From the NCBI GenBank assembly GCA_937951485.1, contig CALEDJ010000019.1:1-44971 (forward strand): a stretch of DNA of 44,971 bases. Reading direction: 5' to 3'. Under the pieces are notes generated by a model. The model did not search any database, was not told where the DNA came from, and worked only from the letters and a program-made list of their open reading frames with translations. This document shows positions 39,870 to 44,971 of this stretch, piece after piece; position 1 is the stretch's first letter; each line of letters opens with the position of its first letter. Both the position numbers and the translations under genes were made by a program. The DNA is from an uncultured bacterium. GTDB lineage: Bacteria; Hydrogenedentota; Hydrogenedentia; Hydrogenedentales; CAILVY01.

Positions 39870-42365
39870 ATGCTAACCGGGAGTCATGAACAATCAGGGC
39901 GTATAGGACTCCGGACCGGCCTGATCTTTTTTGGATGTGTTGTCGCTGCATTGATCGGATGCGATGGCGGGCCGCCGCCGATTCCCGACATTTTGTTGCC
40001 GGATGAGTATGCATCGGGCGATCACCAGACCGGGGTATATGGGGAACCGTTGAAGCAGCCGTTTCGGGTTGTGCTGGAGGGACCGGTGGAGCCGGGGCTG
40101 CTGGGCGGCGCCGGTTCTCGGTGGGGGGTATCCAAAACGACGGTACGTTTCTCTGTGGTGAACCCGGCGACGGGTGCGGTGTTCACGCAGTCGGGCGCGC
40201 CGGTGCAGGATGTGCTGACAGATGCCGGGGGCGCAGCAGATGCGACGTTGCGTTTGGGGGACTGGTCTGGAGATATCTGGGTCGAGGTGTCGGTCCCCGA
40301 CCATCCCCGTGTAAAGCCGGTGCGTTTGCGCGGCATTGCAGGGGTGGAGCGGATAGGGGATGATCTGGAGGCGGCAACGGGCGGCGTGATTGATGAGATC
40401 GGGGTGCGTCTCTTCAATCCCGACGGCAGCCCTGTGCCGGGGGTGGAAGTGTATTTCCGTGCGGAAGGCGGCCCGGACGGCGGATCAGTCAAGCATGACC
40501 GGGTCATCACCGATGCAGACGGACGGGCGGTCACCCCCTGGAAACTGGGCAAATCGGTCAAGCGGCACTACGCATCCGTGGAAATCCGCGATACCCGGGA
40601 GAATCTTTCCGCCAAAGAACGTTTTGACGTGCGCGCCATCGAAATCCACGCGATGGCCATGAACAAAATCTATCTGATTACGGTGATGCTGGGCGGCCTC
40701 GCCGTGTTTATCTTCGGCATGACGATCATGTCCTCCGGCTTGCAGCGCATGGCCGACCGGCGACTCAAGCAGATTTTGAACGTGATGACGCAGAACCGTT
40801 TCGTGGGCGTGGCCGCCGGTACGCTGGTTGCCGCCACGCTTCAATCTTCGAGCGCCACCACGGTGATGCTGATCGGTTTTGTCAATGCGGGCCTGATCAA
40901 CTTGTTTCAGAGCATCGGCGTGGTGTTCGGTGCGAACATCGGCACCACCATGACCGCGCAATTGATTGCCTTTCAATTGGATTCGTTATCCTACCCCGCC
41001 ATTGCCATCGGATTGGTTATGGCGGGCACGCTGCGGCGGCCCTATCTCAAGGCGCTGGGGGAGGCGATTCTTGGATTCGGCCTGCTCTTTTTGGGCATGA
41101 GCACCATGTCGGATATCTTGAAGCCGGTGCGTTACAGCCCGGAATTCATCGAGTACTTCAAGATGTTCGATTGCACTCCCAAAGGCTCCGGCCATATCAT
41201 GCCGCCCGTTCCCACGCTCATGTGCATCGTCATCGGCACGGTGATGACCTGCATCGTACAGTCCAGTAGCGCCACGGTTGGCCTGGTGCTGGCCTTGTGC
41301 AGTCAGGGGTTGATCAGTTTCTACACCGCGGTTCCGCTGATCCTCGGCGACAATATCGGCACGACGATCACCGCCAATCTGGCGGCGCTGAACGCCAACC
41401 GAAACGCGAAACGCGTTGCCCTCGCGCACACGTTCTTCAACCTTTTCGGCGCGGCATACATGTATTTGCTGTTCTATGTCCCAATCTGGAAAGGCGAACC
41501 GGTGTTCCTCGGTTTTGTGGACTGGATTACGCCGGGGGAAGTCTTTTCCGTCGCCCCCGAAAACCTTGTGCGCCATGCCGCCAACGCGCATACCATTTTC
41601 AACTTTGCCAATATGGTTTTTTTCCTGCCTTTCGTGGGCTTGCTTGCCAGATTCTGTCAAATTGTCATTCCCATGACGGAGGCCGACCGCGACACCGTGC
41701 TGCAATACCTGGAACCCAAACTGCTGCAATCACCTTCCGTCGCCCTGGAACTGGCGGTGCGGGAAGTCGTGTATATGGTGCGCAAAGGCCAGAATTCGGT
41801 CAATGAAAGTTGCGAGTTGCTTTGTGCCGGCCAGGACGGTCTCGTCAAGAGAATCCTGGAGCGGGAAGAACTTATTGATCGGTTGCAGCAGGAAATAACG
41901 GAATACCTGGTGGCGCTGTCCCGCAAGAACCTCGAACCTTCCGAGTCCGCATTGATTCCCGCGCTCATTCACGCGGTCAACGACGCGGAACGCCTCGGCG
42001 ATCATGCCGAATCGCTTGTGGAATTGCGTCGCCTGCTTGACAAGGGTTCGTTCACGTGGTCCCCGGATGCCAACCGTGACATTTTTGCCATCCGATCCTG
42101 CCTGAACAAGCAGTTTGAGGCCATTTTCATTACCCTGGAGGGGAATGAACCGCACGGCGTTGAAAAGGCGATCGAAGCCGGGCGCGAGTTGACCAATCTG
42201 GTCAGGCAATGCACCGAGAACCATGTGAAGCGTCTGGAAGCCGGCGCCTGCCACGTTCAGGCGGGCGTCATTTTCCTGGATGCGCTGGGTCATCTGGAGC
42301 GGGTGGGGGATCACCTTGTCAATATTGCGGAGCGCGCGGGCGCCATCCTTGAAGTGACCCGATAG
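39870..42365 (+). CDS. Na/Pi cotransporter fused to lipoprotein Ig-like and PhoU domains
   Basis: An 831-residue membrane protein. The N-terminus has a lipoprotein signal ending VVAALIGC, followed by about 200 residues with two Big/invasin-like domains (TVRFSVVNPATG..., SPVPGVEVYFRAEGG...SVEIRDTREN). Then come two Na/Pi-cotransporter (PF02690-like) repeats, each with the QSSSAT motif (ATLQSSSATTVM and VQSSSATVGLVL) and GANIGTT / GDNIGTT. The C-terminal 200 residues are PhoU-like helices (ERLGDHAESLVELRRL, ERVGDHLVNIAERA). It takes up phosphate with sodium. The start is uncertain: 39870 gives a normal signal length, while 39831 and a TTG at 39780 are possible and no good ribosome site is seen. 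Confidence 0.88.
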   Translation: MLTGSHEQSGRIGLRTGLIFFGCVVAALIGCDGGPPPIPDILLPDEYASGDHQTGVYGEPLKQPFRVVLEGPVEPGLLGGAGSRWGVSKTTVRFSVVNPATGAVFTQSGAPVQDVLTDAGGAADATLRLGDWSGDIWVEVSVPDHPRVKPVRLRGIAGVERIGDDLEAATGGVIDEIGVRLFNPDGSPVPGVEVYFRAEGGPDGGSVKHDRVITDADGRAVTPWKLGKSVKRHYASVEIRDTRENLSAKERFDVRAIEIHAMAMNKIYLITVMLGGLAVFIFGMTIMSSGLQRMADRRLKQILNVMTQNRFVGVAAGTLVAATLQSSSATTVMLIGFVNAGLINLFQSIGVVFGANIGTTMTAQLIAFQLDSLSYPAIAIGLVMAGTLRRPYLKALGEAILGFGLLFLGMSTMSDILKPVRYSPEFIEYFKMFDCTPKGSGHIMPPVPTLMCIVIGTVMTCIVQSSSATVGLVLALCSQGLISFYTAVPLILGDNIGTTITANLAALNANRNAKRVALAHTFFNLFGAAYMYLLFYVPIWKGEPVFLGFVDWITPGEVFSVAPENLVRHAANAHTIFNFANMVFFLPFVGLLARFCQIVIPMTEADRDTVLQYLEPKLLQSPSVALELAVREVVYMVRKGQNSVNESCELLCAGQDGLVKRILEREELIDRLQQEITEYLVALSRKNLEPSESALIPALIHAVNDAERLGDHAESLVELRRLLDKGSFTWSPDANRDIFAIRSCLNKQFEAIFITLEGNEPHGVEKAIEAGRELTNLVRQCTENHVKRLEAGACHVQAGVIFLDALGHLERVGDHLVNIAERAGAILEVTR

Positions 42366-42411
42366 ATGCCGCCGCCGCGCAGCGGCGCATCGTCCGGCAT
42401 GCCGCGCCGTC

Positions 42412-42822
42412 CTATGGCTTCCCGGCGCAGAGCAGTTCGGCCACCTTTGCCTGGAGTTCCCTGGGCTTGACCGGTTTGGCGAAAAACGCCTGCACCTGCA
42501 TGGCTTTGAGATCGGCTTCACTGCGGGGCATGAAATCAAAGCCGCGCTGGCTGCCCACGGCGGTGATGATGATCACCGGGAGAGTGGCGAATTCCCGGCG
42601 TTCCCGGATGCGTTGCACAAACGAGAATCCGGAATCGAGCGCGCCCATCATCAAATCGGTGATGACCAGGTCGGGCGGGGTGCGCAGCATGTGCTCAAAG
42701 GCCTTGTCCGGCTCTACAAAGCAAGTCACTTCATAGCCGGCGTTCTGGAGTACGATGCGATTGACCTCCAGTATGTCCGGGTCATCGTCCAGTACAAGAA
42801 TTTTCGCCGTATCGTCGCTCAT
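42412..42822 (-). CDS. Stand-alone response regulator receiver
   Basis: A 136-residue CheY-like protein. It has the acidic pocket LVLDDDPD, the phosphorylatable Asp in LVITDLMMG, the switch Thr in IIITAVG and the Lys in FFAKPVKP. A ten-residue insertion after the Asp (GALDSGFSF) and a longer loop before the Lys (FDFMPRSEADLKAMQ) make it a divergent receiver. No output domain is fused. ATG 42822 has AAGGAG nine bases upstream. It converges with the phosphate transporter gene 46 bases away; whether it takes part in phosphate sensing is unknown. Confidence 0.9.
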   Translation of the reverse strand: MSDDTAKILVLDDDPDILEVNRIVLQNAGYEVTCFVEPDKAFEHMLRTPPDLVITDLMMGALDSGFSFVQRIRERREFATLPVIIITAVGSQRGFDFMPRSEADLKAMQVQAFFAKPVKPRELQAKVAELLCAGKP

Positions 42823-42971
42823 ATCCAACGGCTCCTTGACCGCATTGTCCCCCAAGCGGGGTCCCGCATGCAAGGCGGCCATCACAGATTACGGGAAAAG
42901 CAGGCGAAGACGCCCGCAGCAAGCGGACACGCTGTGCCAATCCCGGGTGGTCTCTCCGGGCACGGAGCGTA

Positions 42972-43001
42972 TTGACGACATTCGGATAAATGGTTTAGAG
43001 T
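42972..43001 (+). promoter_or_regulatory. Promoter of exported hydrolase
   Basis: TTGACG (42972-42977), an 18-base spacer and TAGAGT (42996-43001). It lies 58 bases before the ATG at 43060. Confidence 0.5.
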
Positions 43002-43059
43002 AAATCGGCGGGCAATAAGGCCGTTTCTTCAAACAATACGAAATGAGAGGGGCGTGGCC

Positions 43060-44259
43060 ATGTTCGGTTCGGGATTGCTGGCGCTGTTGCCATTGTTGAC
43101 GCAAGCAGCGGGTGAAAGTCCGTTTTGCGACACGGCGAATTTTCACGCATTTCTGGACGCGTATGCGGGGCGCGATGCCTGTGCGCTGTCCTATCTGGCG
43201 CAGCCCTGGCCCGATATCGAGGCCTGGCGGGACCAGGGGCGGGCGAAAATGGCGGAACTGCTCGCCTACCGTCCGGAAACCGCGCCTTTGGATGCGCAAA
43301 TTCTGGAAAGCAGGCAGCAGGAGGGCTATGTGCGGCACAAAGTGCGCTACCGGCTGAGCGCCGACCGCTGGACCGAGGCGTACTTACTGATCCCCGACGG
43401 CCTGAACGCTCCCGCGCCGGCGGTGATGGCCCTCCATTGTCACGGCGGCTACTACTACTTCGGCAAAGAGAAGGTGGTGGCGACCGAGAATCCGCCGCAG
43501 GTGCTGCAAGAATTGATTGACCAGAACTATGGCGGCAGAACCTTCGGCGATGAACTGGCGCGGCGGGGCTTTGTGGTGCTCGCGCCCGACGCCTTCTATT
43601 TCGGATCGCAACGCATCGATCCCGACATGCTGCCCGCGCATTTCATGCCCGACCTGAAAAAGCACAAGCGGGACAGCGACGCCTTCATCCGCGCGTTCCA
43701 CACGTTTGCAAGCGCGCATGAAACGCTCACCGCAAAGACGATTTTCACCGCCGGGACCACATGGCCGGGTATCCTGTTTCAGGGGGACCGCGTGAGCCTG
43801 GATTATCTGATCACGCGGCCTGAGGTGGATCCGGAACGCATCGGATGCATGGGCCTGTCCATCGGCGGATTCCGCGCCGCGCACCTCTTCGGCCTGGATC
43901 CGCGCATCAAGGCCGCTGTCGTCGCCGGATGGATGACCACCTACCGCGCGCTGCTCTGCAATCATCTGCGCAACCATACGTGGATGATCTACGTGCCCGG
44001 CCAGCATGCCTGGCTCGACCTGCCCGATGTGGCCACCTTGAACGCACCGCAACCCCTGATGGTCATCAATTGCTCCAGGGACAGCCTGTTCACGATGGAC
44101 GGCATGCAGGCGGCGGAGGCGAAAATCGCCGAGGTATATCGGCGTCTGGGCGCGGCGGACCATTTCCAGTGCAACTACTATGACGAACCGCACTCCCTTA
44201 AAATCCCCGCGCAGGACGACGCCATCGCCTGGCTGGAACGCTGGTTGAAGCGACCTTGA
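43060..44259 (+). CDS. Exported alpha/beta hydrolase (acetyl xylan esterase/dienelactone-like)
   Basis: A 399-residue hydrolase. A short signal peptide (LLALLPLLTQAAG) exports it. The core has VMALHCHGGYYYFGKEK as the oxyanion strand, GFVVLAPDAFYFGSQR, the nucleophile elbow GCMGLSIGGFRAAHLF (Ser in GLSIG), an acid in INCSRDSLFTMDG and His in YYDEPHSLK. This is the pattern of the large abhydrolase family that includes acetyl xylan and cephalosporin-C esterases; the actual ester is unknown. ATG 43060 is preferred over GTG 43054 because AGAGGGG ends seven bases before it. It is transcribed divergently from the receiver gene. Confidence 0.85.
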   Translation: MFGSGLLALLPLLTQAAGESPFCDTANFHAFLDAYAGRDACALSYLAQPWPDIEAWRDQGRAKMAELLAYRPETAPLDAQILESRQQEGYVRHKVRYRLSADRWTEAYLLIPDGLNAPAPAVMALHCHGGYYYFGKEKVVATENPPQVLQELIDQNYGGRTFGDELARRGFVVLAPDAFYFGSQRIDPDMLPAHFMPDLKKHKRDSDAFIRAFHTFASAHETLTAKTIFTAGTTWPGILFQGDRVSLDYLITRPEVDPERIGCMGLSIGGFRAAHLFGLDPRIKAAVVAGWMTTYRALLCNHLRNHTWMIYVPGQHAWLDLPDVATLNAPQPLMVINCSRDSLFTMDGMQAAEAKIAEVYRRLGAADHFQCNYYDEPHSLKIPAQDDAIAWLERWLKRP

Positions 44260-44384
44260 CATCTGTCATGGAACCAGCGCCCCCCGTCCGCAGGGAACAG
44301 CCTGAATTATTTCGCAAATCAGTGGTAAAATAACAAAGCGCAAATATCGCGGTGAATTCCACGTCGTTTGTAAGGAGGTGTGAG

Positions 44385-44971
44385 ATGAAGTCGGGGCATA
44401 TGTCGCCTTTTCTTCTCGCAACATGGTTGGCGATGACGTGGCTGACGGCGTTCGCCAGTGCAGATGCCAATGAAGAAAAGGCCGTTTATCGGCTCAGGTT
44501 GTACCAGGAAGGCGTTGGCGGGCTGAATCCCCCTCCCGGAACTTATTTTTTCGACCAGGGCGCATTTGTTTTCATCCAGGCGTTTTACACAGATCCCGCA
44601 TGGTATTTTCTGGAATGGCGTGGCGATCTGGAGGGCGTTCACCGATTCGGCGGCCAACTCTCCTACACCGTGGACCAAAATCGGGATATCACCGCAGTCT
44701 TTGCCGAATGGCCCAAATGGACCCTCACGATCAATGTAATCGGCGGTGGCACCACCAATCCGCCCCCAGGCGAGCACGTCTATATTGACCGGCACCTCGC
44801 CACCGTTACCGCTATCCCGGACGAAGGCTGGGAATTCGATCATTACGAGGGCGACCTTGACGGCACTTTTCCCACCGACCCTGTCGCGGTCATGAATATG
44901 TGGCGCGATCGTCAGATTACGGCATATTTCGTTGAGATTATTGAGGGCGAGGGGGAAGGCGAGGGCGAAGG
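44385..44971 (+). CDS. Secreted InlB-B-repeat protein with GEGEGE linker (3' end missing)
   Basis: An open frame of 195 codons that runs off the window. A signal peptide (PFLLATWLAMTWLTAFASA-DA) is followed by two beta-grasp 'bacterial repeat' domains of the divergent InlB B-repeat type, each with the usual G..NPPPG.Y......V...A......F..W.GD pattern (GVGGLNPPPGTYFFDQGAFVFIQAF... and GGGTTNPPPGEHVYIDRHLATVTAIPDEGWEFDHYEGDLDG). A Gly-Glu linker begins at the end. It is a cell-surface or secreted protein. AAGGAGG lies about six bases before the ATG. ATTTCGCAAAT (44309-44319), the core of the dispersed repeat, lies in its upstream region. The sequence has no stop or frameshift in this part. Confidence 0.82.
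   Translation, partial: MKSGHMSPFLLATWLAMTWLTAFASADANEEKAVYRLRLYQEGVGGLNPPPGTYFFDQGAFVFIQAFYTDPAWYFLEWRGDLEGVHRFGGQLSYTVDQNRDITAVFAEWPKWTLTINVIGGGTTNPPPGEHVYIDRHLATVTAIPDEGWEFDHYEGDLDGTFPTDPVAVMNMWRDRQITAYFVEIIEGEGEGEGE

Noticed and set aside
1-44971. tRNA, rRNA, CRISPR arrays, insertion sequences
   Set aside because: No T-loop or anticodon arm pattern, no regularly spaced repeats with unique spacers and no transposase were found on either strand by eye; a covariance-model search would be decisive.

Overview
The window is 45 kb of GC-rich, mostly protein-coding chromosomal DNA with 41 supported coding regions on both strands. It has no rRNA, no tRNA and no CRISPR array that I can see. The best guess at the host is a free-living Gram-negative bacterium of the PVC-like or Hydrogenedentes-like kind; this is inference. 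The grounds are TolA/TolB (an outer membrane), long Gly-Glu 'GEGEGE' linkers in two secreted proteins (24620 and 44385), a type IV pilin-like protein with a C-terminal His...Asp-Gly motif (23396), an exosortase-associated small protein (1375), and many Gfo/Idh oxidoreductases, TIM-barrel sugar isomerases, UroD-like proteins and exported metallophosphatases.

Layout. 1-9.1 kb: an alpha/beta hydrolase, the exosortase-associated protein, an HDOD signalling protein and a SAM methyltransferase (+); a glutathione peroxidase and a Tat-exported phosphoesterase (-); then a VOC protein, a second alpha/beta hydrolase and a UroD-family protein (+). 9.1-12.1 kb: a minus-strand set of a GT39-like membrane protein, an exported Gfo/Idh oxidoreductase and a 37-residue membrane protein. 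12.3-16.1 kb: tolA-like, tolB, smpB and a lipoprotein. 16.4-19.1 kb: a phage-like island with a small-terminase-like helical protein, a 3D-domain lipoprotein and an intact large terminase, but no head or tail genes. 19.4-21.3 kb: superoxide dismutase (-), then a PilZ protein overlapping a lone receiver domain. 21.8-28.3 kb: a purple-acid-phosphatase-like enzyme, the pilin-like protein, a GEGEGE/Ig-like surface protein, a large membrane protein (-) and a small lipoprotein.

28.9-33.2 kb: a probable sugar-catabolic stretch (TIM barrel, membrane protein, Gfo/Idh, TIM barrel) ending in a clear terminator. 33.4-36.7 kb: a promoter-driven 30-residue membrane protein (-), an Mrp/ApbC ATPase with fused DUF59 and DUF971 domains, and an ECF sigma/anti-sigma pair (-). 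36.7-37.2 kb: a cluster of dispersed repeats, also found once near base 180. 37.3-45 kb: a PDZ/aspartyl-protease-like protein, an MBL-fold hydrolase, a lipoprotein/Na-Pi cotransporter/PhoU fusion preceded by four 11-bp direct repeats resembling a PHO box, a receiver protein (-), another exported alpha/beta hydrolase, and the start of an InlB-B-repeat/GEGEGE surface protein that runs off the end.

The most notable observations are the PHO-box-like array before the phosphate transporter fusion, the isolated terminase module, two membrane microproteins with their own promoters, a Tat signal that appears garbled by compensating frameshifts, a perfect 34-bp inverted repeat, and the dispersed TTTCGCAAATGCCT repeat family.
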